This document shows positions 45,153 to 54,118 of a stretch of 64,000 nt of DNA, in pieces. The first letter of the stretch is position 1. The number at the start of each line of letters is the position of its first letter. The DNA lies in assembly GCA_964391195.1 (NCBI GenBank), contig CAYMLG010000003.1:102645-166644 (forward strand), written 5' to 3'. A program made the translations under genes and the position numbers. The notes under the pieces were generated by a model. The model was not told the origin of the DNA and searched no databases. It was given only the letters and a program-made list of their open reading frames with translations. Origin of the DNA: JAAYXE01 sp964391195. Lineage in GTDB: Bacteria > Chloroflexota > Anaerolineae > Anaerolineales > UBA4823.

Positions 45153-45195
45153 AATGGGATTGAGCCTGGCTACCAACGCCAGGCTCAATCCCATT
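45153..45195. terminator. Bidirectional terminator between vapC and mmsB
   Basis: Eighteen-bp perfect stem (45153-45170 with 45178-45195), 7-nt loop, between convergent genes. Confidence 0.82.
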
Positions 45196-45229
45196 CCGAC
45201 TGAGGAGGTCGTGTGTGAGATAAGGGGGA

Positions 45230-46486
45230 TTACTCGCCGCGGTTGCGGGTGGCTACGTCGAAGATGACGGCGGCGGCCAGCACGGCGGCGCGCACGATGT
45301 ACTGATAAGAGATATCGATCCCCATCAGGTTCATACCGCTGGTCAGCGACATCATCACCAGGGCGCCGATGATCGAGCCGATCACTTTACCGACGCCGCC
45401 GGCGGCAGAGACACCGCCCACATAGGCGGCGGCGATGGCATCCAACTCGAACAGGGTGCCGGCTGTGGTGGTGGCCGACTGCAGGCGAGAAGTGAAGAGG
45501 ATACCCGAGAGGGCCGAGAGCATCCCCATCGAGCCGAAGACCACGTAGGTGAGCTTCTTCACGCTGATCCCGCTCAATTCGGCAGCTTCCGGGTTGCCGC
45601 CGATGGCGTAAATGTGCCGGCCGAGGACGGTCTTGGTCGTAACGAAGTGGTAAACGCCGACCACGATCAGCACGATCACTGCCGTCCAGGACAGGCCGCG
45701 ATACCCGGCCAGCACCCAGGTAATCCCGGCCACCAAGGCCGACATGAACACCAGCTTGAGGATGAAGATGTCCATCGGCAGCACTTCGAAGTCGTAGGCC
45801 AGCTTTTGACGGCGGTCGTTAATGGCGTTGACGATCATCAGCACCAGGGCCACGAAGCCGAGGATCAGGGTCAGCTTGTGAACGCCGGGCAGAATGCCGA
45901 TATCGGGGATATCGGGGATGAAACCATTGCTGAGGGCATTAAAGGTCTCGTTGGGGATGATGATCGTGCCCGTGCCGGCAGTCACCAGCAGCAGCGCTCC
46001 GCGGAAGCCCAGCCAACCGGCCAGCGAGGCGACGAAGGAGGGGATCTTCATCTGGGCCACGAGGAACGCCGTGCCCAATCCGGCAATTATTCCCAGCGCC
46101 AGGGTCATGGGGATGACGACAAAGACCGGCATCTTCCAGAACACCAGGGCAATGGCGGCGATAGCGCCCAGGAAACCGGCCAGAAAGCCGACAGAGAGAT
46201 CAATATGGCGGATGACGATCACCAGCGTCATGCCGACCGCCAGGACGGCGATGTATCCGGTTTGGTTGATCAGGTTGCTGATATTGCGTGAAGAAATAAA
46301 GACCCCATCGGTGGTAAAAGTAAAGATCGCCATGATTACGAACAAGGCGATATACATGCCGTATTCGCGGATATTCTGGCGGAGCACCTTCTGTAGATTC
46401 TTAGTGAACGAGCCCTGTCCAGCGGCGCCCGCGCCGCCGGGCCCGGCAAGCTCAACTGCCTGGGGGTTATCTGTAAAACTCGACAT
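45230..46486 (-). CDS. mmsB: Sugar ABC transporter permease (MmsB/XylH type)
   Basis: 418-aa inner-membrane permease of the BPD_transp_2 family with about 10-12 hydrophobic segments. Landmarks: GMTLVIVIRHIDLSVGFLAG, ASLAGWLGFRGALLLV, TVLGRHIYAIGGNPEAAELSGI and DAIAAAYVGGVSAAGGVG. It forms the channel for monosaccharide import with the ATPase 11 nt upstream and the ChvE-like binding protein. GGAGG precedes the ATG. Confidence 0.92.
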   Translation of the reverse strand: MSSFTDNPQAVELAGPGGAGAAGQGSFTKNLQKVLRQNIREYGMYIALFVIMAIFTFTTDGVFISSRNISNLINQTGYIAVLAVGMTLVIVIRHIDLSVGFLAGFLGAIAAIALVFWKMPVFVVIPMTLALGIIAGLGTAFLVAQMKIPSFVASLAGWLGFRGALLLVTAGTGTIIIPNETFNALSNGFIPDIPDIGILPGVHKLTLILGFVALVLMIVNAINDRRQKLAYDFEVLPMDIFILKLVFMSALVAGITWVLAGYRGLSWTAVIVLIVVGVYHFVTTKTVLGRHIYAIGGNPEAAELSGISVKKLTYVVFGSMGMLSALSGILFTSRLQSATTTAGTLFELDAIAAAYVGGVSAAGGVGKVIGSIIGALVMMSLTSGMNLMGIDISYQYIVRAAVLAAAVIFDVATRNRGE

Positions 46487-46497
46487 TCAATGCCTCC

Positions 46498-48018
46498 TCA
46501 AATCGTCGCCAGTTCCATGATTTTTTCTTGCGTTGCTTCCTCGACCGGCAGTTCACCGGTAATTCTACCTTCGGAGACCACGTACACCCGGTCGCTCATG
46601 CCCAGAATTTCGGGCAGTTCAGAGGAAATCATGATGATGCTCATCCCCTGCTGGACGAGGCGATTCATGATGGTGTAGATTTCATATTTCGCACCGACAT
46701 CGATCCCGCGGGTCGGCTCATCCAGGATGAGCACATCCGGCTCAACAAACAAGGATTTCCCCAGGGAGACTTTCTGCTGGTTGCCGCCGCTCAGGTTGCC
46801 AACCTTTTGTTCGATGCTCGGGGTTTTGATATTCAATCTATCGCAGTACTCGCTGGCGACCTTGATTTCGGCATTGGCATTCACCACGCCACGGTTGGCG
46901 AGCGATGCCAGGTTCGCCAGGGTCAAGTTCTGCTTCACATCCTGGATCAAGATCAGGCCAGCGCCTTTCCGATCTTCGGTCGCATAAGCCAGTCCGGCTT
47001 TGATGGCATCCGCCGGATGCTTGAAATGCTGCTTTTGCCCTTTGACAAAAAGCTCGCCTTTCAATTTGAACCCGCCGGGATTGCCGAAGATGCTTAAGGC
47101 CAGCTCGGTCCTCCCGGAGCCCATCAGCCCCGCGAAGCCAACGATCTCGCCTTTTTTGATTTGGAAATTGATATCTTTGAGAATCGTCCTGCCCAACGCT
47201 GAATTATACGCTGACCAGTTTCTAACTTCAAACACAACATCATCGGATCGCTGGCGCTCGCGCTGGGGGTAGATATTATCGATTTCACGCCCCACCATAT
47301 GGCGGATGAGGACGTTTTCAGACACCTCCCCCTTGTGGGCATCCAAGGTGCACACCGTCTTCCCGTCCCGCAGAACGGTGACCTTATCGGCGATGCTGAT
47401 CACTTCCCTGAGTTTATGAGAGATCAAGACGCAGGTCACACCATTCTGCTTCAGATCGCGCAGCAAGTTGAGCAGGTTCTCGCTGTCCGTTTCGTTCAGG
47501 GCGGCGGTGGGCTCATCCAGAATCAGCAGCTTCACATTCCGGCTAAGGGCTTTGGCGATTTCCACTAACTGCTGCTTGCCAACACCCAGGTCCTTTACTT
47601 TGGTCGAAGGGTTGACGTCAAGCCTCACTTTTTTGAGGATTTCGCCGGCGCGCTTGATGGTTTCATTCCAGTCTACCAGAAAGCCGTTCCGCACTTCGTG
47701 GCCGATGAAGATGTTCTCGTACACGGTCATTTCGGGGATGAGCGCCAGCTCCTGGTAAATAATGGCGATCCCGGCCCTTTCACTGTCGCGAATGCTCCGG
47801 AACTTCTGAACTTCGCCCTCATAAACGATATCCCCGGTGTAGTCGCCATACGGATAGACGCCGCTCAAGACCTTCATCAGGGTAGACTTTCCCGCGCCGT
47901 TCTCGCCCACCAGGCAGTGGATCTCATCTTGATCCACCCGGAAACTGACATCATCGAGCGCCCTGACGCCGGGAAACTCTTTGGTAATATTTTTCATCTC
48001 CAAAATGGGTGGTTTCAT
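46498..48018 (-). CDS. mmsA: Sugar ABC transporter ATP-binding protein (MmsA/XylG type)
   Basis: 506 aa with two ABC domains in tandem. First half: Walker A GENGAGKSTLM, Walker B LLILDEPTAALN, His switch ISHKLREV. Second half: GSGRTELALS in place of Walker A, strong signature LSGGNQQKVSLGKSL and LILDEPTRGIDVG. This degenerate/consensus mix is normal for RbsA/XylG/MmsA proteins. ATG 48018 follows GGAGATGTG; the longer frame runs into a terminator-like hairpin at 48106-48146, so it is rejected. Confidence 0.93.
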   Translation of the reverse strand: MKPPILEMKNITKEFPGVRALDDVSFRVDQDEIHCLVGENGAGKSTLMKVLSGVYPYGDYTGDIVYEGEVQKFRSIRDSERAGIAIIYQELALIPEMTVYENIFIGHEVRNGFLVDWNETIKRAGEILKKVRLDVNPSTKVKDLGVGKQQLVEIAKALSRNVKLLILDEPTAALNETDSENLLNLLRDLKQNGVTCVLISHKLREVISIADKVTVLRDGKTVCTLDAHKGEVSENVLIRHMVGREIDNIYPQRERQRSDDVVFEVRNWSAYNSALGRTILKDINFQIKKGEIVGFAGLMGSGRTELALSIFGNPGGFKLKGELFVKGQKQHFKHPADAIKAGLAYATEDRKGAGLILIQDVKQNLTLANLASLANRGVVNANAEIKVASEYCDRLNIKTPSIEQKVGNLSGGNQQKVSLGKSLFVEPDVLILDEPTRGIDVGAKYEIYTIMNRLVQQGMSIIMISSELPEILGMSDRVYVVSEGRITGELPVEEATQEKIMELATI

Positions 48019-48105
48019 CACATCTCCAGCTTCTATCATGCTCTCCGCAATGAAACAGCTCCAGACCGGATCGAGCCGCTTAGCCGGCGAACAGCCTGAT
48101 TTAAA

Positions 48106-48146
48106 ATACAGGAATAGTGAGGACAGGGCCATCACTATTCCTGTAT
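48106..48146 (-). terminator. Hairpin between the binding-protein and ATPase genes
   Basis: Fifteen-bp perfect stem (48106-48120 with 48132-48146), 11-nt loop, followed on the minus strand by TTTTAAA, 20 nt after the chvE-like stop. It probably lets the binding protein be made in excess of the ATPase and permease. Confidence 0.75.
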
Positions 48147-48165
48147 CTTATCTCACGGAAGCCTC

Positions 48166-50385
48166 TTACGGCAGGCCGGTGAAGTCACTGGCGGGGTAGT
48201 ACCCGGAGTCGATCAGGGCAGACTGGACGTTGTCCTTGTCCACCGCGATCACTTCCGACTGCTTGGCGGGCACATCGATCGCCCCGTTGTGGTAGGAACC
48301 GGTGGTATCGGGGGTAGCGCCCTGCAGCAGGGCCACGGCGGTGCCGATGGCATCCTTCACCAGGGTGCGCACATCCTTGAACACCGTCATCGACTGCTTG
48401 CCATCGATGATGTACTGCACCGAGGCCTTCTCAGCATCCTGGCCGGTGACGAAGTAGCTGGTCACATCCTTGTCGGCGGCGAAGGCATCGGCGATGGCCC
48501 GGGCGGTACCGTCGTTGGGGGCCAGGATGAACACATCACCCTTGTCCTCGGCGCTGGCGGCGGTCAGGTTGGCTTCGGCCAGGCTCTTGGCGGTGTTGAA
48601 GTCCCAGTTGGTGGTGATCTGGCCGATGATCTTGCTCATCTCATCCCGGGTCAGGGTGGGCTTGTCCTGCAGCGCCACGGCTTCGCTGGAGTTCTTGATC
48701 ACGTAGGTGCCGTCGGCAATCTTGGGCTGCAGCACGTTCCAGGCGCCCTCGAAGAACAGGAAGGCGTTGTTGTCAGAGGCAGCCCCGGCGTACAGGTAGA
48801 GCGGGTTGCCGGTGCCGGTGGTGTGGTCCACCAGGTACTGCGCCTGTGCCTCGCCCACCGCGATGCTGTCGAAGGTCACGTAGTAATCCACCGCATCCGT
48901 GTTGGTGATCAGGCGGTCATAGGCAATGACCTTGACCCCAGCCTGGCGCGCTTCCTCAACGGCGGCAGCCGCCGCATTTCCATCCTGCGGGCAGATGATG
49001 AGCACCTGGATGCCCTTGGTGAGCAGGGCTTCGACGTTTTCCTTCTCTTTAGCCGAAGAGCCCTGGCTGAAGAGAATCTCCACGTCGTAGCCGGCAGCGT
49101 CCAGCGCCTCTTTGAAGCGGGTCTCGTCTTGGATCCAGCGCGGCTCGTCCTTGGTCGGAAGGACAATGCCGACCGCCAGCTTCCCTGAGACAGGGGCGGC
49201 GCCGGCTTCGCTCAGGCCGGTGAAGTCACTGGCGGGGTAGTACCCGGAGTCGATCAGGGCAGACTGGACGTTGTCCTTGTCCACCGCGATCACTTCCGAC
49301 TGCTTGGCGGGCACATCGATCGCCCCGTTGTGGTAGGAACCGGTGGTATCGGGGGTAGCGCCCTGCAGCAGGGCCACGGCGGTGCCGATGGCATCCTTCA
49401 CCAGGGTGCGCACATCCTTGAACACCGTCATCGACTGCTTGCCATCGATGATGTACTGCACCGAGGCCTTCTCAGCATCCTGGCCGGTGACGAAGTAGCT
49501 GGTCACATCCTTGTCGGCGGCGAAGGCATCGGCGATGGCCCGGGCGGTACCGTCGTTGGGGGCCAGGATGAACACATCACCCTTGTCCTCGGCGCTGGCG
49601 GCGGTCAGGTTGGCTTCGGCCAGGCTCTTGGCGGTGTTGAAGTCCCAGTTGGTGGTGATCTGGCCGATGATCTTGCTCATCTCATCCCGGGTCAGGGTGG
49701 GCTTGTCCTGCAGCGCCACGGCTTCGCTGGAGTTCTTGATCACGTAGGTGCCGTCGGCAATCTTGGGCTGCAGCACGTTCCAGGCGCCCTCGAAGAACAG
49801 GAAGGCGTTGTTGTCAGAGGCAGCCCCGGCGTACAGGTAGAGCGGGTTGCCGGTGCCGGTGGTGTGGTCCACCAGGTACTGCGCCTGTGCCTCGCCCACC
49901 GCGATGCTGTCGAAGGTCACGTAGTAATCCACCGCATCCGTGTTGGTGATCAGGCGGTCATAGGCAATGACCTTGACCCCAGCCTGGCGCGCTTCCTCAA
50001 CGGCGGCAGCCGCCGCATTTCCATCCTGCGGGCAGATGATGAGCACCTGGATGCCCTTGGTGAGCAGGGCTTCGACGTTCTCCTTCTCCTTGGCCGAAGA
50101 GCCCTGGCTGAAGAGAATCTCCACGTCGTAACCGGCCTCGGCGAGGGCGTCCTTGAAGCGGGTCTCGTCCTGGATCCAGCGCGGCTCGTCCTTGGTCGGG
50201 AGGACAATGCCGACCGCCAGCTTGGTCCCCTCTGCAGGCTTTTGGGGCGCTTCACCGGCAGGTTGTTCGCCGGCCGGCTGCTGCGCTGGGGGAGCCACAG
50301 TCGCGGGGGTGCCGCAAGCTGAGAGGACCGATATGGACAAGATCAGGATCGCGATCAACGCGAACAACGATCTTTTCTGGAACAT
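48166..50385 (-). CDS. chvE: Tandem-duplicated ChvE-like sugar-binding lipoprotein
   Basis: 739 aa, twice the usual length. Signal peptide with lipobox (SVLSAC, Cys23), Pro/Gln/Ala linker, then two nearly identical type I binding-protein domains of about 347 residues, each beginning KLAVGIVLPTKDEPRWIQDETRF and ending SGYYPASDFTGL. The link between them is SEAGAAPVSG. The sequence resembles ChvE/multiple-monosaccharide binding proteins. It should deliver sugar to the MmsAB transporter. Nucleotides 48172-49038 and 49213-50079 look identical; the first about 60 residues of each domain differ mostly silently. GTAAGGAGGAG precedes the ATG. Confidence 0.9.
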   Translation of the reverse strand: MFQKRSLFALIAILILSISVLSACGTPATVAPPAQQPAGEQPAGEAPQKPAEGTKLAVGIVLPTKDEPRWIQDETRFKDALAEAGYDVEILFSQGSSAKEKENVEALLTKGIQVLIICPQDGNAAAAAVEEARQAGVKVIAYDRLITNTDAVDYYVTFDSIAVGEAQAQYLVDHTTGTGNPLYLYAGAASDNNAFLFFEGAWNVLQPKIADGTYVIKNSSEAVALQDKPTLTRDEMSKIIGQITTNWDFNTAKSLAEANLTAASAEDKGDVFILAPNDGTARAIADAFAADKDVTSYFVTGQDAEKASVQYIIDGKQSMTVFKDVRTLVKDAIGTAVALLQGATPDTTGSYHNGAIDVPAKQSEVIAVDKDNVQSALIDSGYYPASDFTGLSEAGAAPVSGKLAVGIVLPTKDEPRWIQDETRFKEALDAAGYDVEILFSQGSSAKEKENVEALLTKGIQVLIICPQDGNAAAAAVEEARQAGVKVIAYDRLITNTDAVDYYVTFDSIAVGEAQAQYLVDHTTGTGNPLYLYAGAASDNNAFLFFEGAWNVLQPKIADGTYVIKNSSEAVALQDKPTLTRDEMSKIIGQITTNWDFNTAKSLAEANLTAASAEDKGDVFILAPNDGTARAIADAFAADKDVTSYFVTGQDAEKASVQYIIDGKQSMTVFKDVRTLVKDAIGTAVALLQGATPDTTGSYHNGAIDVPAKQSEVIAVDKDNVQSALIDSGYYPASDFTGLP
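48172..50079. repeat. Direct tandem repeat, 1041-bp period
   Basis: Two copies of 867 bp (48172-49038 and 49213-50079) in which I found no difference by eye. Outside this block, 49039-49210 against 50080-50251 shows many silent and a few replacement changes (for example EALDAAGYD versus DALAEAGYD). The repeat lies wholly in the binding-protein gene. Confidence 0.9.
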
Positions 50386-50506
50386 AGTTTCTCCTCCTTA
50401 CAAAACTTGCTCTATGGGGTTGTGTGGAAAACAGGCAAGCTTCAGTGTACATGAAAAGATCGTAGCCATTTCATTCAATCCCCCTCATTTCATTGGGGGA
50501 TTTCCC

Positions 50507-52132
50507 CTAATGCGGACCGGCGCCAGGCATATCTTCGGGCTGCATATCTACGCGGGGGTGGGGGATCTCGACTAAAAGCTGGGAGCCTTTCTCCGGCAAG
50601 CGCTGCAGGCGGAAGCGACCGCCCAGTAAGGCCACGCGCTCGCTGATCCCGACCAGACCATAGTGCCCGTGGGTAGCTAACTGGGCCAGATCCAGCTCTT
50701 CTGCCAGGCCGCGGCCGTTATCCTTTAACGAGATCATCAGGGTGCGGGGAGAGGTGTGCTGCAGACTGAGGTGAACCGAGGTTGCCTGGGCGTGCCGGCG
50801 GACGTTGTTCAGCCCTTCCTGGACGATGCGGAATATAGATAGCTCAATCGCTTCAGGGAGCCGGCCGAGGTTGGGGTCGATATCGAGTTCGAACTCGATC
50901 CCGGTGCGGGCCGACCATTCGCGCAGATACGACTGCAAGGCGGCGCCCAGGCCAAGGCTGTCGATCGTGGGCGGGCGCAGGGCACCACAAATGCGCCGCA
51001 GGCCGTCCACCAACACTCGGATCTCGCTCCGGGTTTCGTGCAGTTCGTCCACCAGGGCAGGAGCGATCCCCTGCTCCTCGGCCAGGCTCTCCAATTCGTA
51101 ATTGATGCTCAGCAGGTCCTGGATAATCTGATCGTGGATCTCACGCGCCAGGTGTTTGCGCTCCTGCTCGCGTTCGGTGAGCAGCCGGCCCTGAGCGTCG
51201 AGCAGGGCCATGTTAACCTGGTCGAGGGCCTTAACCTGCTCGGCCAGTTGCTTCGTGAGCTCGCGGTTGAGAGAATCTTCCCCGGCCAGGTCCTTTTCCA
51301 TCAACATCTGGTGGTAGTGCAGCTTTTCGGCATGTTCTCGAAAGCGGCCCGAGCTGTCGAAATCCCAGATGGTAGGGGCCGCGAGCTGAGAATCGCCGCC
51401 ACCGAGCAGCAGGCTGACCACCGCCTCCCGGGTGGTTTCATCGGTGCGCAGGTCGGCCACTTTTCGCATCTGGTTCAATACAATGATGCGATCGGTCACA
51501 GCGAAGAGATGGTCCAGATTATTGCTGCTGAACAGGACCGCTACCCCTTCCTGGCGCCAGCTTTGAATCAGCCCAAGCAGCCGCTGCTGGTTGGGATAGC
51601 TGAGCAGCACGGTGGGCTCGTCGACGATGACCATCCGCACCGGATGGGTGAGGACGCGGGCGATGGCAAGCATCTGGCGCTGTTCGATGGTCAGGTTGGA
51701 CGCTTTCTGGTGAATGGAACCGATCTCCATCCCAAGCTGGCCGAGGATGCGGACCGCCTCCTGATCCATGCGCGTCGTGTTCAGTATTTTGAACCATTTG
51801 ATCCCGTCGGGCCAGCCGATCTCCCGCCCCAGGAAAATATTGCTGACCACATCCAATTCTCCGGCGATGTTGGTCGGTCGCTGGTGAATGACGCCAATCC
51901 CCAATGCATGGGCGGAAAACGGCCAGTTCAGGTGCTTGCCATCGAAATACACCTCCCCCTGGTTGGGCCGATACAGGCCAGACAGGAGCATCACCAGCAC
52001 CGATTTACCCGAACCGATGCTGCCCGTCAGGCCCACCACTTCACCCGGCATCACATCAAAGCTGAGCTGCTGAATGACCGGCAAGGGACCGAAACGTTTG
52101 GAAAGGTTTACGACGCGTAGAAGTGGCTGCAT
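50507..52132 (-). CDS. Fusion of an ABC ATPase domain to a NarL-type sensor histidine kinase
   Basis: 541 aa, soluble. Residues 1-240 are an ABC domain closest in style to the N-terminal half of RbsA/MmsA: Walker A GSIGSGKS (37-44), Q-loop Gln84, Walker B VRMVIVDEP (165-173). The signature is NLTIEQ (146-151) and the switch-His position reads SSNNL (202-206) where mmsA has ISHKL. A helical linker (265-325) leads to HisKA_3 with His333 (REIHDQIIQDLL) and an HATPase (LNNVRRHAQA, DNGRGL, GHYGLVGISERV). Divergent from the response-regulator gene, next to the sugar transporter. No transporter role is needed for the fusion; a regulatory ABC input is inferred. No clear ribosome site. Confidence 0.9.
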   Translation of the reverse strand: MQPLLRVVNLSKRFGPLPVIQQLSFDVMPGEVVGLTGSIGSGKSVLVMLLSGLYRPNQGEVYFDGKHLNWPFSAHALGIGVIHQRPTNIAGELDVVSNIFLGREIGWPDGIKWFKILNTTRMDQEAVRILGQLGMEIGSIHQKASNLTIEQRQMLAIARVLTHPVRMVIVDEPTVLLSYPNQQRLLGLIQSWRQEGVAVLFSSNNLDHLFAVTDRIIVLNQMRKVADLRTDETTREAVVSLLLGGGDSQLAAPTIWDFDSSGRFREHAEKLHYHQMLMEKDLAGEDSLNRELTKQLAEQVKALDQVNMALLDAQGRLLTEREQERKHLAREIHDQIIQDLLSINYELESLAEEQGIAPALVDELHETRSEIRVLVDGLRRICGALRPPTIDSLGLGAALQSYLREWSARTGIEFELDIDPNLGRLPEAIELSIFRIVQEGLNNVRRHAQATSVHLSLQHTSPRTLMISLKDNGRGLAEELDLAQLATHGHYGLVGISERVALLGGRFRLQRLPEKGSQLLVEIPHPRVDMQPEDMPGAGPH

Positions 52133-52205
52133 AAGCCGGACCAGGGTGCGGCAGGTGATGGAAGGTCACCGGTTGAAATTGAACTGGCAACTTCTCGAGG
52201 AGGAG

Positions 52206-52213
52206 ATTATACT
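52206..52213. promoter_or_regulatory. Overlapping divergent -10 boxes
   Basis: ATTATACT reads TATACT on the plus strand (52208-52213) and TATAAT on the minus strand (52211-52206). Both lie in the 126-bp space between the ABC-kinase gene and the response-regulator gene. The -35 regions are weak on both sides, consistent with activator control. Confidence 0.45.
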
Positions 52214-52258
52214 ATGTAAACAGGATTATTTTTGCGAACAGGAGAGAATAGACTGGGC

Positions 52259-53311
52259 ATGGAACCCGTGCAAGTGCTGCTGGCAGATGACCATGCGATC
52301 GTGCGCGCCGGGATCAGGAAGATGATCGAGGAAATCCCCGGTTTAGAGGTGGTGGAAGAGGTGGGGAACGGGCCTCAGGTGTTCACCGCTCTTGAGAAGC
52401 ATCCGGTAGGCTGCCTGCTGATCGATGTGACCATGCCCGATTTCGAACCGATCGCCGCCATCCGCACCATCAGGAATCGCTACCCGGATTTGAAGATCCT
52501 GGTGGTGAGCGCCTATGACGATGATATCTACGTGCAGGGACTGTTGGGCGCCGGCGTAAATGGCTATCACCTGAAAGACCAACCCCTAAACGATCTCAAA
52601 CTGGCCGTACAGCGTGTGCTGGCAGGAGAACGGTGGCTCTCGAGCTCGCTGATCGACAAGCTGATGGGCGTCGGGCGGGCGGCCGTCGTTCTCCCGGACC
52701 TGACCACTCGCCAGCGGGAGCTGCTGCGCCTGCTGCAGCAGGGGTACGACAACTATTCCATCGCCCAAACCATGGGGCTGAGCGTCAAGACCGTCGAAAA
52801 CCACCTCACCCGCCTGTACCGCCAGCTCGATGTGCAAAGCCGGCTGGAGGCGGTGAACTTCATCAACCGCTATCCGCAAATCCTGGGCACGCCCGGACAG
52901 GATGCCGCCCAGGCGGAGCTGCCGGTAATCCCCGGGCTGCAGAAGAATCTGTCGATCCTGGTTGTGGACGACAACGCCCGCTACCGGAAGCAGCTCCAGC
53001 GAATGATCGGAAAGCTCTGCCCGCGAGCCACGATTTACGAGGCAGAGGGGATTCAGGACGCGGTCCAGACCGCTCAAAGCCTGGACCTGCAACTGGTGAT
53101 GATTGACGTGGTGCTGGACGATGAGGACGGCATCACCTGCGCGCGGCGCATCAAGGCTGTCTCCCCGCACAGCCGGGTGATCCTGATCAGCGCCTACCCG
53201 GACCGTGAGTTCCGCCGCCAGGGATTACAGTCGGGCGCGGTGGCTTTCCTGGATAAGAAAGACCTGGACCTGCCCACCCTGCGCCAGGTTATCGATGATG
53301 TGATCGATTGA
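52259..53311 (+). CDS. Response regulator, REC-LuxR HTH-REC
   Basis: 350 aa. First receiver 4-120 with phosphoacceptor Asp56 (LLIDVTMPDF), LuxR/NarL-type HTH about 145-205 (LTTRQRELLRLLQQGYDNYS, then GLSVKTVENHLTRLYRQL), and a second receiver 232-345 with Asp283 (MIDVVLDDEDG). A receiver after the DNA-binding domain is unusual for NarL-type regulators. It is the evident partner of the divergent ABC-histidine-kinase fusion. ATG 52259 begins at the normal receiver start; an AGGAG is about 14 nt away, and a TTG at 52232 is an alternative. Confidence 0.92.
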   Translation: MEPVQVLLADDHAIVRAGIRKMIEEIPGLEVVEEVGNGPQVFTALEKHPVGCLLIDVTMPDFEPIAAIRTIRNRYPDLKILVVSAYDDDIYVQGLLGAGVNGYHLKDQPLNDLKLAVQRVLAGERWLSSSLIDKLMGVGRAAVVLPDLTTRQRELLRLLQQGYDNYSIAQTMGLSVKTVENHLTRLYRQLDVQSRLEAVNFINRYPQILGTPGQDAAQAELPVIPGLQKNLSILVVDDNARYRKQLQRMIGKLCPRATIYEAEGIQDAVQTAQSLDLQLVMIDVVLDDEDGITCARRIKAVSPHSRVILISAYPDREFRRQGLQSGAVAFLDKKDLDLPTLRQVIDDVID

Positions 53312-53323
53312 GCAGTTTCACCC

Positions 53324-54118
53324 CTACCTGGACAGCACCCGGCTGAGGAACATACGAGTGCGCGGGTTTTCCGGATCGGTAAAAATCTTCTCGGGGGGCC
53401 CTTCTTCCACGATCTGTCCATTCTCAAAGAACAGCACCCGGTCGGCCACATCACGAGCGAAGTCCATCTCGTGAGTTACGATGAGCATGGTCATCTGCGT
53501 GTCATGGGCAAGCTGACGGAGGACATTGAGCACCTCCCCAACCAGCTCTGGATCCAAAGCGCCGGTGACTTCGTCGAATAGCATGACCTTCGGGCGCATG
53601 GCCAGGGCGCGGGCAATCGCTACCCGCTGCTGCTGCCCACCGGATAGCTGCGAGGGGAAATAATCCAGCTTCTCCGCCAACCCGACCATCGCCAACAGCT
53701 CCCTGGCCCGGGCCTCCGCCTCTTCCTGGGGCATGCCAAGCACATGCACCGGCGCTTCGGTGACGTTGCGAAGGACCTTCATATGGGGGAACAGGTTGAA
53801 ATGCTGGAAGACCATGCCGATCTGCCCGCGAACGCGCCGCAGGTGTTTCTCATCGGCCTCCACGATTTTATCCGCCTCTTTTTTGTGCCACAGCATATCG
53901 CCGTTCACATAGATATACCCGGAATCGGGCTTTTCCAGAGTCATGAGAATGCGCAGCAGCGTGGTTTTACCCGATCCGCTCGGCCCGATGATCGCCACAC
54001 GCTCGGCCGGCGCCACGTTCAGGTTCAGATCGCGCAGCACATGCAGCTTTCCGAACGACTTATTCACATTGACAAAGCGCACGATGGCTTCTTTATCCCC
54101 ATTAGTGTTGCCGTCCAA
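53324..54118 (-). CDS. ehuA: Polar amino acid/ectoine ABC transporter ATP-binding protein (EhuA-like)
   Basis: 264 aa. Walker A GPSGSGKTTLL, Q-loop VFQHFNLFPHM, signature LSGGQQQRVAIARAL, Walker B VMLFDEVTGALDPE, switch His VTHEMDFA. It belongs to the HisP/GlnQ family; EhuA-like features include the insertion WHKKEADKIVEADEKHL. It begins at TTG 54118, which has GGAGG 7 nt upstream, and overlaps the permease gene by 17 nt. Energises the transporter of this cluster. Confidence 0.92.
   Translation of the reverse strand: MDGNTNGDKEAIVRFVNVNKSFGKLHVLRDLNLNVAPAERVAIIGPSGSGKTTLLRILMTLEKPDSGYIYVNGDMLWHKKEADKIVEADEKHLRRVRGQIGMVFQHFNLFPHMKVLRNVTEAPVHVLGMPQEEAEARARELLAMVGLAEKLDYFPSQLSGGQQQRVAIARALAMRPKVMLFDEVTGALDPELVGEVLNVLRQLAHDTQMTMLIVTHEMDFARDVADRVLFFENGQIVEEGPPEKIFTDPENPRTRMFLSRVLSR

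Noticed and set aside
48019..48135. Upstream extension of the MmsA-like ATPase to 48135
   Set aside because: The extension would begin inside a perfect 15-bp hairpin after the binding-protein gene; ATG 48018 has a good ribosome site and matches the family start.
48172..50079. CRISPR-like array
   Set aside because: The repeat unit is over 1 kb and coding; nowhere in the window are there short regularly spaced repeats or cas genes.
48289..50322. Two long plus-strand frames, repeated at 48289-49188 and 49330-50322
   Set aside because: They mirror the duplicated sugar-binding gene on the other strand; their repetition only reflects the DNA duplication.
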